From Phoronis australis (lineage: Eukaryota; Phoronida; Phoronidae): 54,576 nt of DNA. A program made the translations under genes and the position numbers. Location of the stretch: contig NMRA01000033.1 in assembly GCA_002633005.1 (NCBI GenBank), forward strand, positions 140,436 to 195,011, read 5' to 3'. Below, one piece after another: positions 22,688-34,900 of this stretch (position 1 is its first letter; each line of letters begins with the position of its first letter). Under the pieces are notes generated by a model. It worked only from the letters and a program-made list of their open reading frames with translations. It ran no database searches and was not told the DNA's origin.

Positions 22688-22752
22688 GCCTGCGATTAAC
22701 CCAACGACCTCTGGTTGAGAGCCTACCACACTCACCATTGAACTACGCAGGC
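22688..22752 (-). repeat. tRNA-like pseudogene or SINE head
   Basis: The ends GCCTGCG and CGCAGGC pair perfectly over 7 bp, like an acceptor stem. A D-arm-like TAGTTCAATGG follows the 5' end, and GGGTTAATC lies where the T arm should be. At 65 nt it is too short, and the anticodon arm (CTCT/AGAG) is too weak for a working tRNA. I read it as a decayed tRNA-derived element. Confidence 0.4.
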
Positions 22753-25700
22753 ACTGCTGACGAATCGAAATAGTTCTGCCAAAATTATAAACTTGGAAGT
22801 AAAGTACATCTGCATATAGAATACACCCATAGGTGACACCATGTGTCATCGGCCCATGTGATCATTTGTCATTGCTTGGCGAGAGTTGCCTTTTACGGGA
22901 TCCATTAGTAACAGCGCTACATAAAACTCACAGCTTAGGGTCTGTACATGACATGACAATCAAGCTAGAAACATAAGCAAGTTACATATACAAACATTAC
23001 ACGATGCAATATAAAAATAGAACTCTAACATATCCAAGTCATTTTCTTTTGCATCTCATCTTTGATAGCGTTAATCTCTGCAATCTTGCAGAGAAAATGT
23101 TCAGCGATTAGTAAACAAAATATTCTGCAGTAACAAAATTTGAAATCAACCAATGTAGCTTTCACCAGATGCAACTTGCGCCACAAGGTCATTATTTTGA
23201 CACCTTGTGACAAATCTTACTGCTTGGTGAAATCGAGTGAAACAGTAATTTGTTACATCCAACAATGGAGAACAAAATCTTGATTTTGACTAATTATCTG
23301 AAAGACAAACAACCTGTAAGATCTCAACCTCCTGCAGAGAGTACAACACACTGCAATGGCATTCCAATGCTACATTGATAAATTTCAAACAAAAATGAGA
23401 ACTCGAAAACGTGGATTATCACCTCTTCTTTTGCTCTATATCAGACACAATTATTCGTGTTTAAAAATAATCTTGAATAACAAATCTTAATCTCCACTGA
23501 AGACTACACACAGCACAAGTTGCGGAATAGTGGCCATTATTCAGTCGACGAGAACTTAGCTCTGTTCAGAAAAAAATTCAATTCTACATCCGACAATCTT
23601 CACATTAACCGAGATATGCCAATGAAAGTGAATCATGACCAATTCCACAACTCAGAACACATGCAACGTGGTGTTTCAATAATGCACACGAGGTGTGTTA
23701 CAGTACACGTCGATGCAATCAGACAAAACACAGTTCACCTCTATGACGTCTAAAAAGACTGAAAATGAACTGTCGATACAGCAAATTTCTCGTGACTGAA
23801 CAGCACTTCACTTTACTTGCTTTCTGGTAAATTCCCTTTTGTTCCCGGTCATGACGGATGGAAATTGTGTCAATGAATTCGGTTCCCATCCAGCAGTCAC
23901 AAAGAGGAACATCATATCAACTAGTCCAGCTGAATGCTTTTGCCGTGTACTGTATTTAATAATATTAAGTACATTTTACTCATCACAAAGGTATACTCAT
24001 TAGGCGTATAACTGAGGCCCTGCGAAGAATACGACCCCACAGTGACCCCTGTGGGACATAACACATGATAATCCTACGCATACTTTACATGACCACAGGA
24101 GTTCACAAAGTACTAGCTTATCTTAGGGTCACCATGCAAATTTCCCCTAAACAGGCATGGTGCATTAGTTAAAGACGCACTGCCCGACATATTCCTTAAT
24201 ATTAGCAGACGACTCCTGAAGCGAATAGCAAGTGTCCTGATTACTACGGCTCTCTACACGATGACGGAAAAACTTCACTTTTGCGTGAAATACATTGTGT
24301 ATGTCACAATACACCATTGAAGTTCTTGCAATTAAGTTAAAAGTGAGCTACCACAGAGAGCCCTGTTGCAGAGCAAGGAGTTCTTTCATACACCGCCAGG
24401 TGGCACCAGTGGTGACCACTAACTTGTTATTAGTGTACACAGATACGCTTATCAATAAGTCAATATGTCGACAGTATTGAGCATTTTTGTTCAACTTACT
24501 GAATATGCAAGGATAAGAATAGATGCATTAAGTGACCCATATGAATAACCTAGCAAACTGTGCACTCCAGTCACCAATGGTGTAAACTGAGCCGAGTGTG
24601 CACACCCAACACCAACAAAGATCAATCATAGACTGTGCACTTGGTAATTCTCATTCACAACTTTTCAGGCACAAAAAAGTAAGACGAGGATAATTTTACG
24701 AACACATTAATGCTTTGGTGCTTCATTAATTGGATATTTAATAAAATGAAACCATTAAAAGAAATAGTGTCTCTCACGTTCACAGCGGACAGTCCAACAT
24801 ATTTAACTCTGTCGATGTGATTCAGCCAGAACCAGAGCAGTAAATGACAACTGCATTCATGAGATGTGGCTGAAATAATCTACTATGAAAATTATAAACA
24901 TTATCTTACTCAAAACAGTATCATTTCTCCTCTTTCTTTTCATGAATTGGATGGCAGAATTTCCATTTCTGACACAACACCCAACAAACTCGTAGCTTGG
25001 CAAGTCTTGTTGACAAATAATTTCCATATTCCCATCATTGATCAGTGACAATACAATTAGAAACACCCCCGCACTGTGCATTTTACTAATCAAGATGAAT
25101 GTAAAACTGAACCGAAAGGTTACAACACACCACAACTTTGATTTGCAGCCAGTTTGACTACATAATAGCCAACACAGAAAGCAATGACATGTCCTAACTT
25201 TTGCATTCAGACTTACTGTTGAGCCAATTTGAGAAAAATCTCGAAACCTTTTTCACAAAAAATGACTACCGCATAATGCAAAAACTCATCATAACAAACA
25301 ATTGCTTTGAAACAACTCAACAACAGCAGCGGTGACGAAATGTAAACATGTCTGCCAATCCACAAGCACTTGAAGCCTTGAAACTTAAAACAGTGTCCAG
25401 CGCAGAAATTTGAAATGGAAATACCAAACTAACACCGCATAAATGAAAATTTTCTTGCCAGATAAGAGAGGGCGATACTTGCACCACCGGTGCATACTAC
25501 TCTTCAGCCAGTCTTTGTTTTCTGTTGACCCGTATAATCTTCAACCTGCCACTCGATCGACTTCAAAATTCCAGCACACACATTTCTACAACTCCACCAC
25601 TGTGAATGACAAACTAAATTTTCATATTCACTTCGACGTCGGAGGCCAACAAATTAATGAAAAATTCTGTATCGTAGCCTCGGCGTTGATATGACAGAAC

Positions 25701-25799
25701 ACTTCTGATGATGACGATTACAAGTATGATGAAGATGGTGATGATGACAGTGGTGGTACTCCTGACTGGTGACGTCCGTGTAGTGTATGCATAACATTA

Positions 25800-25922
25800 C
25801 TATGTGTTGCCGTTCTTTAAGACTGTGTATATGTTATCCACCTTGCCGAGACCCTCAAAGAACGGGATCAAGTCAAGTAGTTCAGTGTCGGACATGTCGT
25901 CAAACCAAGAGGCTACAGGCAC
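25800..25922 (-). CDS. CTDSPL: CTDSP exon 8 (C-terminus and stop)
   Basis: The exon has 40 codons and TAG after acceptor CTTGCAG. It encodes [20 protein letters not shown] and [16 protein letters not shown], the family's closing helices. The last residues (NGNT) replace the LHRLC-like end of vertebrates. Confidence 0.97.
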   Translation of the reverse strand: MPVASWFDDMSDTELLDLIPFFEGLGKVDNIYTVLKNGNT

Positions 25923-28900
25923 CTGCAAGGAAAACAAGGTTATCGTAACAACCAAAAAATAATCCCAGTAAAAAGCAAATCCTGTAACACGTAACTACAT
26001 GTTTTTGAACAGCTTCATAAAATTTACAAAAGAAAAATTGGCACAACGCCACCTAATATGCTTACAGAATTGCCCCCAGATTATAAACCAAAACTTTTGA
26101 TAATTTGTAAGAAATTTTTGCATTCTCAGAAAAGGCTGTCTATTAATACCTTTTACCTGCAGACACACCATGTCAATTGTGACTAAGAAATTGTAAAGTT
26201 GAATGCTATGCGAATAGCTAGTTTTCTTTGAACAACTTTTTTGCACCAGTCAAAGATACTTTACAGCAATAAGAATCAATTTCAAACCTTCTTTCACAAT
26301 TTGAACTGACAAGTACATAGCTTTAAAACTGATTCTGAAGAATTCCTTGAACAGACCGCAATTGAAAGTGGCTATAAAGCCGCCTTCCATCAAAAACAAC
26401 CACTTATCAAGGGCTTGGTCTCAAATTGCTCCTAAGTCAAATAAGAGGATATGTCTGGGCTTGAAAAGAAGTGCTAGACAAGTTCGTTATTGCTGGAGAC
26501 CGGCCTCTGCAAGTTGACTTGTCAGGACCTCTCAGTAATTCAGCGAGCATGGTCTTCAGGAATAATGAACTGAAATGATATGGGGTCTAAATCAAAAGTT
26601 CGCTTGTTTGAGGGAAAGTGGTTTTACAGCCAATTTAAACACGGGGATTATAAGAAGAAATGATTTGAAAGTTGTTATTATTATCATTATCATTATTATT
26701 ATGGCATGTCTTCACATATTTAGCATACAATATGTCAGACAAGGAAAATTTAACTTCGGTTAATTTCACAACAAAATTAAGTATTAAGAAAATTTTAACC
26801 CATTTTTTGCCTGGTTTGTTCCGTGTGGATGACATAAAAAACACCAACATTTGCCAAATGTTTACATTATGGTAATCAACATTTGAAAAAACAATTTTGG
26901 AAATCACTTTCGTGTAACATAAATGAAAAATTACGATATCAGTGTTATATTCCAAGACCAACCACGAATCATGCATTTGCACAATTCCGTTAAATACGAG
27001 AAATCTTGTGGCATCCGGAGCCTCGTCTACTCACCGCATTGTCGGGATGGAAGATGTAGGAAGCAGGGGAATTGTCTATAATGACCACTTTGTGGAGATC
27101 ACGGCCCAACCGACTGAGGTCCTGTAATGGAGAGGGGGCAGTACAAGTCACAGGTCAAATGTTGTGCAGGAACGAAAGGCAGTCAGGACAGTGAGTGGCG
27201 ACAGTAGTTAACAATAAATGTAACAGTTATAAAGTTTATATTACGGTAAAATATTCTCCAGTTTAGGACAGCAAAATAAAAAATTTCTTTTTTCTAAAAA
27301 TTGGGCCACAGGCGATTTTGACATTCATGATATTTCTAATATATTGGAAACTGCGCGTTTTGTATCAACAATCTAAAATTACACTTGACAGTTGATAAAG
27401 TAGCCACTGGCGTAACGTTTTTCATGTCCCCATAGTGTGTAATGTTTACGGAACGATCGTTTGTCACTCATTGTAATTTTTTAATTTGGCACGGCCAGTA
27501 TTGTATACTTCTAAAATTTGGTGGTATAAGCTCTTACCTTGAGCAAAACAATTTTTAAAATCCAAAGTTGGAGAATGTTTACGGTAGTACACTTTGGTAA
27601 AAGTCCGAAATTAATACAGTGATGATGACTGTGTGTACTACTGTTATCTATGTCTATGATAAGACAATTGATCAGTGGCTTGAAACTTGATCACAAAGCT
27701 TTATGTACTCGAATGCAACAAACTCAAAATGTAGAGAGGCCGCTGGGGAACACAGCTTTACGATTATTGACAGTGATACTAATCGCTACTGCTTGAAACT
27801 GAGTGAAGCCATTCACATTCAGCGTTCGTAAACACCCTCACTCAATGCACAGGTTTCCCATGAGTCGTCAACATTCTTACACTGAGTTGTGATTTGCTGA
27901 TTGCTAGCCAATCCTGAAATTTTTGCGCGTTTTGGAATTTTCTGTGTATTGTACCTGTAGCCATCCTGGCATCCATTCTCTGAATAAAGCTTGACAACGG
28001 TGGATGTTTTACTGCCGAAACATGTCGCTATATTTTAGAAAAGTTGTCTTTATTCAAACTCAAAAAGGGTATACAATGCATGTAGTTTGATTTTCAGTAC
28101 ATTATTGATACTAAAAAGTGACCCTTGAAGTTAACATTCACCACAGTTGGTAAAAAATCAGACAAGCAATGATGCCATAAGTTAAAATTTACATTGATCA
28201 TTGGTGAAAAAAAACAAGTGTACCCAATACTCATTTTGAGTAGTCGTTTTCAGATTTGGCCATAAAAATTTACCTCTAGTTGGAGTGGGTACTGAATCTG
28301 ATCTGTAGATCCTATCAGTATGGCATAATATACTATACTTGTCACTTAAAGGGGCATTTTGCCCTGTTTACCTGGCTAAAAACAAAGATTGAATCAGCAC
28401 CTTTACTTTCATCCAATAAGTCTCATAGTAATCCTTACAGCTATAAGATTCTATTTCTTTTACCGACAAGAAAATTGCAACCAACAGAGACTCAAGAAAA
28501 TGCTTCAGAATTTATAGGCCGTGAACAATCTTACAATTGATCATTTGAAAATGATGCAAACACGCATTGCCTGGAATCCTATCATAATAAGGAATACTAA
28601 GAGACCGATTTTATAAAATCATAAGGCATAATTGGATTTTGTTTCTTTAAAGGTGAAGTTCTATTATCACTTTCCCTACCTTTACATAGTTTCCCCGGTG
28701 AAAGACACAAGACTCCCTGAATAACCGACAGCGAAAGACACCCCATTTGTCGAGAAGATCTGCGACTGGGTCAGCGTACTGTAACAGAAGAAATGGATAG
28801 TCACACATCAACAGATATACCATACATCACATCCAAGCAAATTCTTCACAAGCCATAATGCTCGTTGGGCTCCTTCCATTGGTCTCTACAGTGCAGGCAA

Positions 28901-31900
28901 ATAAGCGCTCAATTTGTCTCTGCATGTAACGCTAGTCCATCGCAGCTTGCTGTCCAGCCGTAGCCGATTACGGTAAAATTTCAATAACTTCTGACAAAAA
29001 TTACCAAAATTGACCTTTATTCATTTTTCAAAAGTTTCTAACATTTTCATGAATGCTGCGTAACAACCGCATCATGCTTAAGTTGAACTAAAGAATCTTC
29101 ACTCCAATTCGAAACAAAAAATTTCAGGCTCGTTACTTGTGATATGTGTATCCATGCGTCATCTTGAATGTCAAAACACCTAATTAACATCTTCATTAAC
29201 ATGGCAGCACTTCAGGCCACATAGTGTCCCACAAACACAAACACACATGCGAATTCTGTCTATGTATTAGACATCACGTCAAACTGAAGTCCGTTCAGCA
29301 CGCAAAAAGCAGAATTAATCAATTTGTTTTGACATAAACAGTGCAGACAATATGGTAATTGCTCTCTTACTAACAGAATTCCCCTTGTTTAGCACATACA
29401 AGATATGTGTAATCATATGTCAAACTCCAGTTGTATTTATTCCATAAAAGATTCTGCTAAATTTTTTTGAAATTATATAATCACACTTGGTCTTTCACCT
29501 AAAAACAAGAAATGAGCCAGTGTCCACGGAGATGTCCAAAACAGGACAGAATCTAACTGCTATGTTTATGGCTCCCTTGACACGATAAATTAATTACAGA
29601 ACAATTTGAGCACATGAACTATCTGCAATAAGCAACTCTTGACGTAGTATATGCCCACGCTCTGGTCCCACTAATGAAGCAAGCCAAATAAAAAAACATC
29701 GATGATGACGTCACTCTCTGCACAGGAAAAGATTAAATGATGGAAATTAGCAGACTGTGGTAATAGTTGATTTATCGACGTCTTAAACTTATTGATCATA
29801 GCACTGGTGACATCTACATAAATTTTAGCTCAATGAAATGCACAGCACTAAGCACGCAATTTTAAAGAGCCTACAATAACCCGGATTCATAACTGATACG
29901 AGCGCCCATGACATCGGAGTGTGCGACAACCACACGCACAAACTTTGAATTGTACAAGCGCACCAACTAATCACTTGCTCAAGCTACTGAATCCTTGGGA
30001 AAGGGGGACAGTGACCACTTTTGGGATAGGGGGTGAAGCTAGGCTTCCAAATTAATACAATGTTTATACCGAGAGCTAGAATAGCGCCATCTATACCTAT
30101 TGAAAGAACTTTGCATGCTCCTAGTTATGCTAATGTACAACAAGCATTAAGTGACAGTGTTATTTTAACACAATCTACACAATCTACAATGACCACGTAT
30201 TCATTCATAACTTGTAAATGTGAAAACAAAAAATTCTGCAAATAGGTGGCCTTCGTGCTAATGGTGTACGTCGCAGGCTCACATAACCCATGTCATGAAC
30301 TTTTACTCCCCAGCACCACGTGACGATACTTAGTAGGCACTGTTCAGAAATTTGTGGTGATCATTTAGCCACAAAACTTGTTCTTAAAAACATTTGGCAA
30401 TTTTCAATCTACCTCATTACTTGGCGGAATTCTTCGAATTCCGTCAAGTATGTTGCTCTGACAGCAAGTTTTTTTTTTTTNNNNNNNNNNNNNNNNNNNN
30501 NNNNNNNNNNNNNNNNNNNNNNNNNNNNNNNNNNNNNNNNNNNNNNNNNNNNNNNNNNNNNNNNNNNNNNNNNNNNNNNNNNNNNNNNNNNNNNNNNNNN
30601 NNNNNNNNNNNNNNNNNNNNNNNNNNNNNNNNNNNNNNNNNNNNNNNNNNNNNACTTCCGCTTTCCGAGGTGAACGTCGTCTGCAACGCCGCGGTAAGAA
30701 AGGAATTTGCCGTGGAAATTTCATATCAAATCCGATTTTTTTTACGCGGAAATATTATAAAAAAAGCGGAAAGCACATTTCAAAAAAGCGGAAATTCCAA
30801 GCCCTGACAATCTACAATGACCACGTATTCATTCATAACTTGTAAATGTGAAAACAAAAAATTCTGCAAATAGGTGGCCTTCGTGCTAATGGTGTACGTC
30901 GCAGGCTCACATAACCCATGTCATGAACTTTTACTCCCCAGCACCACGTGACGATACTTAGTAGGCACTGTTCAGAAATTTGTGGCGATCATTTAGCCAC
31001 AAAACTTGTTCTTAAAAACATTTGGCAATTTTCAGTCTACCTCATTTTGATATCGTCGCTATATGTTGTTTCTACCTAATATGGCCGAGCAATCACAGAG
31101 ATGAGGAATTAGCGTGCAAATTCCGCTTTAAAACATGACCCATCAGGAAAAAGTCTATGGATCTGAAGATGAACTTGGATTATTGGTAGCAAGCCACGGT
31201 CCCTAGATTTGCCGGAGTTTGAATTAACATGAGTATTAATACCACGCAGACTACATCAGACGGAAACTTATATCAGTCATCGCACATTCCATGTTTATGT
31301 ACAACCACTTAAACTGAACCAACATCTCAAATGTCAAAATGGTGGAAACGCGACCCACATCTGATCGCATTAAATTTTGTTTCTGGCCAAAATATGAGTA
31401 CGACAATTAACTGAAACATCGATTAATATGTCGTCGTTTACATATGTGCTGATTTTAAAGTTCGGACCCACATCTATACCCTAAAATTCTAAAAAGCACC
31501 CCATCTCAATGGTACATCCCCACTATCTCTATTACATTGACTGCACACCCTCCCCCTAGGACTGAATCACATCCAAGAACCACATCAAAATGGATGAACG
31601 AAAAATTATATGCACAAAAACATAATTAAGTCATTCAAATAAAAGCTAGAAGTACGAACAAAAATTCATTAGTACAAACCACATGATGGAATGCTTCAAT
31701 TTTGTGGCTCGGATGCAAGATTACTTTATTGTAAGATGTCGTGGTCCATACATATGATTCAATAGTAGAAATGGAGAATGCAACGATTCCGCTACAAAAT
31801 TCAAAGTTTATACGTACGATCGTCACATACCCTAGTTAATGCGATGTCTACGCATTATATAAGCATCTCTAAACCAAGTACTCTTATATTTCAGGTTCTA

Positions 31901-34900
31901 CAACAAACTAGATTTTTTAAAAATTAACAAGGAATAAGTGCAGCTTTTGGAAAAAGGTGCTACACATGTTCTGTCATGGTACATATCAAATAGAAATTTA
32001 TTGTCCCTTCATGGACCAACAAGACTTAAAACAAGACGTGTCCTCACCTTAGCCAAGCTGGCAGTGAACAACACACATTCAAACAGCTCGCCCATTTTCT
32101 GTAAAAATTCGTCGACATATGGCCTTTTTAAAACGTAAACCTGCAACAAAAAGGGGAGGCGTCACAATCAGGTCAACTAGCCAGACAGCTAGCATGAAAA
32201 CAAACTGTTATTGAGTTACAACACCAGGACTTCACCAATGCTGACCGAGCATGTGCAATGACCCAATGGCTCTTCATTGCTCTCCAGCCAATGAACAGGC
32301 AGCAAAAGTTCACTGCATTTCCTTAAAAAAACAGATTTGTGTCCAAAATATGCAATTTCTGGATTATTGTTGAATGGGATAGACTTTTTGAAATTATCAG
32401 CTTTGATCAGGGTTATAATACAACAACATCTGTTGCGTTTTTGTGCTTTTATTACAAATCGCAAATTCTCGCTGTTGTCTACCAGACATTCACTGAAATC
32501 AATGTCAGTGTCTTTACTATTTAAATACACGTCTAATACTCTCCTATTTAATGGAGCATAGCAATATACAAGAATTGTTCACTTTTAGTCAAGTTAGACG
32601 ACATAGAAAATTGAGATTTGATAAAATTAAACAAGTATTTTCAAACATGAGCAAGATTATCCTGAGATGTGTTTCTGACAAGAAAAGTGAGATTACACAA
32701 TATCAGCCAATCGAAAGGTGGCTCTTTTGCGAGTTTGTGATTTTACTCGTTTAACTAGCAAAATGGCCCCCGCTCAAGTAATAGTTTGGTGAGGCTGGAA
32801 CGTAAAATCATGGGATAAAATTCTTCTTTTCCTTTCCACAAGCAGATTTCGCGCTGAAAGCACCTCGCGAGCACCTTTCATTTACCGAGCAAAGCACTAG
32901 CTTTCTTTCAGTTACATGCACATGACCGATTAGTTATTGACATGGGCCTCACTATTCTTACATTTAGTGGTGGATTCTGTTCTTCACGAACCAAACAAAT
33001 TGCGAGTTCATGCGTATTATACTGTAACGATGAAATCTTTGTAGTGTCACTGTCGACAATCAGCCCGCTAGAACATGACACCGCAACTGAGCATTGTAAG
33101 AGCAACTTCGTTGTATGGGAAAGAAGTCACCCCAATAATATATTCTGACCAATGCTAAAAGTGATTAAATGCAATTAAACAGTTTTACATACTATGGAGA
33201 AACAATGTTTATCTGATTACGATGTTGCTATCGTAATTTTTGATTCAAGTTAAACAGGGAATGTGTGCACAAAAATTAAAGAGTTATCTCAATCGAATGT
33301 CCTGCATATCGGAGCATGGAACCAAAGATGGCCGACAAGTGAACTTTCCATTTTGTCAACTTTCTCCGCAAAAATCGAGACTAAGATAATTTTAGTCTAT
33401 TACAAGCAAGGTTTGTACTGTGCAGATGGCATAAAACACCATTTAGTGAGGGTTCAATCATTTGCAACAAAGTAACTTGTCTTTGAAAACTGACAATTAT
33501 TTTTGTGCATAGCGAGTGGAGGATCACGGTAACGGCATTACGGACTGCAATTTTTTTCCTGGAACGACAGGCATAGTTTATCGTCACTTTTGTATGTTTG
33601 TGCATGCTCTTACAGCAAATGTTGTGTATATCATAGGAATCTTCAGACAGCGTGTCATGGATTACCACACTCTAATATGCCACCTCGTGCTTTTCCCTGG
33701 TCCACTTCTGAGGCACAACTACAAAAACTCCATCGTCGTGCTGTTTTCTGGGTGTTGTGTCGGACGTTACCCCCGTGCGATATGGTCTAGATCCAGATAT
33801 CTAGCTTTTTTCATTTTGGAATTATGGCAACTATGTGTGTAGAGTTGTCAATGGATTCGAGTGTATGCGAATGAGCTTTTTGACACAGCAGTAAATCAGA
33901 CCAACCTGGTGAACGGTTCCGTCCAGTTCCACGGGAACGATGAAATCTGCATTGCTCACAGGCTGAAATATATAACACAAAGAACGTTGAACACACAAGA
34001 CTTACACAGACATCCACCTCACACAAGATGTGAGCTTTGAGCACGGTTCTTGCCTTAAATTGTTTATTTTTGCAGATCTTGCCATATGAATCAACATGGT
34101 ATACCTCTGGGAATACTCATACACAGCTTCTTCATTGATTAAGTACACATGGAAATGCATCAGACCATGAACCCTAACCAAAAGTGTGATCGTGATTAAC
34201 TTAGAGAATCAAAGCACGCGTGCCGTTTGGAGCACAAAAACAGCTGGATCTGACCCAGAAGGTCAAGACCTGATGTGGGTTTCGCTGAAGACAGAAGCTC
34301 ACAAAATCGCAAGATCACACTTCTCAAGATATTTCATCTGAGCTTCTTGCCCTGGATTGATACTGTAATCACTGAAATATTCACTAAATTCAATTGACAA
34401 ACTAACACAAGCCACGTGACCACCCAAACATCCAATCACCGAGAAACTAAGGGGAAAGCATCAGTGACGAGAAAATTCTCTATCCATTAGGTGGCACTGA
34501 CAAAGCAAGTCTTCTTAAAGGGACATTTTGCCACTGTTTTTAATTAGGGTAACTGTCAATGTCGAGCTCTGAACCGAAGTGCTCTGGGATTTAAATACAT
34601 TACCGCGCTTATCTAATCTTGAATTGTTGACGATTCGGCCGGCAACTCAAGTAACAAGCAATTAGTACACGTGTCTTTTTCAAATTTGGAATTTCAGGAC
34701 TGGCCAACCCCAATAAAATCAGAGGTATTTTCTTGACTCACTGATGGTTTTGATGTTCTTGCTATCAATGGAAGTAGAATTATATAATGGTCAGGAATAT
34801 TAGAACAATTTTGTAAGAGCACAAGGGCTAATTCGATCTTCATTTTTTTGGCCAGCTCTACTGGCAGAGAAGCAGACTGAAGAGTGGAACAACAAAAACC

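Larger units (their letters stand above)
20691..25799 (-). other. Possible CTDSP 3' UTR and downstream sequence
   Basis: This is the 5.1 kb after the CTDSP stop codon. Minus-strand AATAAA signals exist near 20693 and 21774, but I cannot say which, if any, is used. Vertebrate CTDSPL transcripts have 3' UTRs of several kilobases, so a long UTR is plausible. It holds a dispersed repeat (21640-21870) and a tRNA-like remnant (22688-22752). Confidence 0.3.
28779..32047 (-). other. CTDSP intron 5, with assembly gap
   Basis: It contains a family B repeat (28975-29130), a perfect CRE palindrome TGACGTCA (29706-29713) and a 240-bp direct duplication flanking the N run at 30481-30653. No exon was seen. 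Confidence 0.8.

Noticed and set aside
22688-22752. Functional tRNA gene
   Set aside because: The acceptor-like stem is perfect, but the element is only 65 nt, the T arm lacks GGTTCRANTCC and the anticodon arm is too short.
30320-30807. ORFs of 80 to 137 codons crossing the N run
   Set aside because: The central residues are unknown, so the reading frames are artefacts of the gap.
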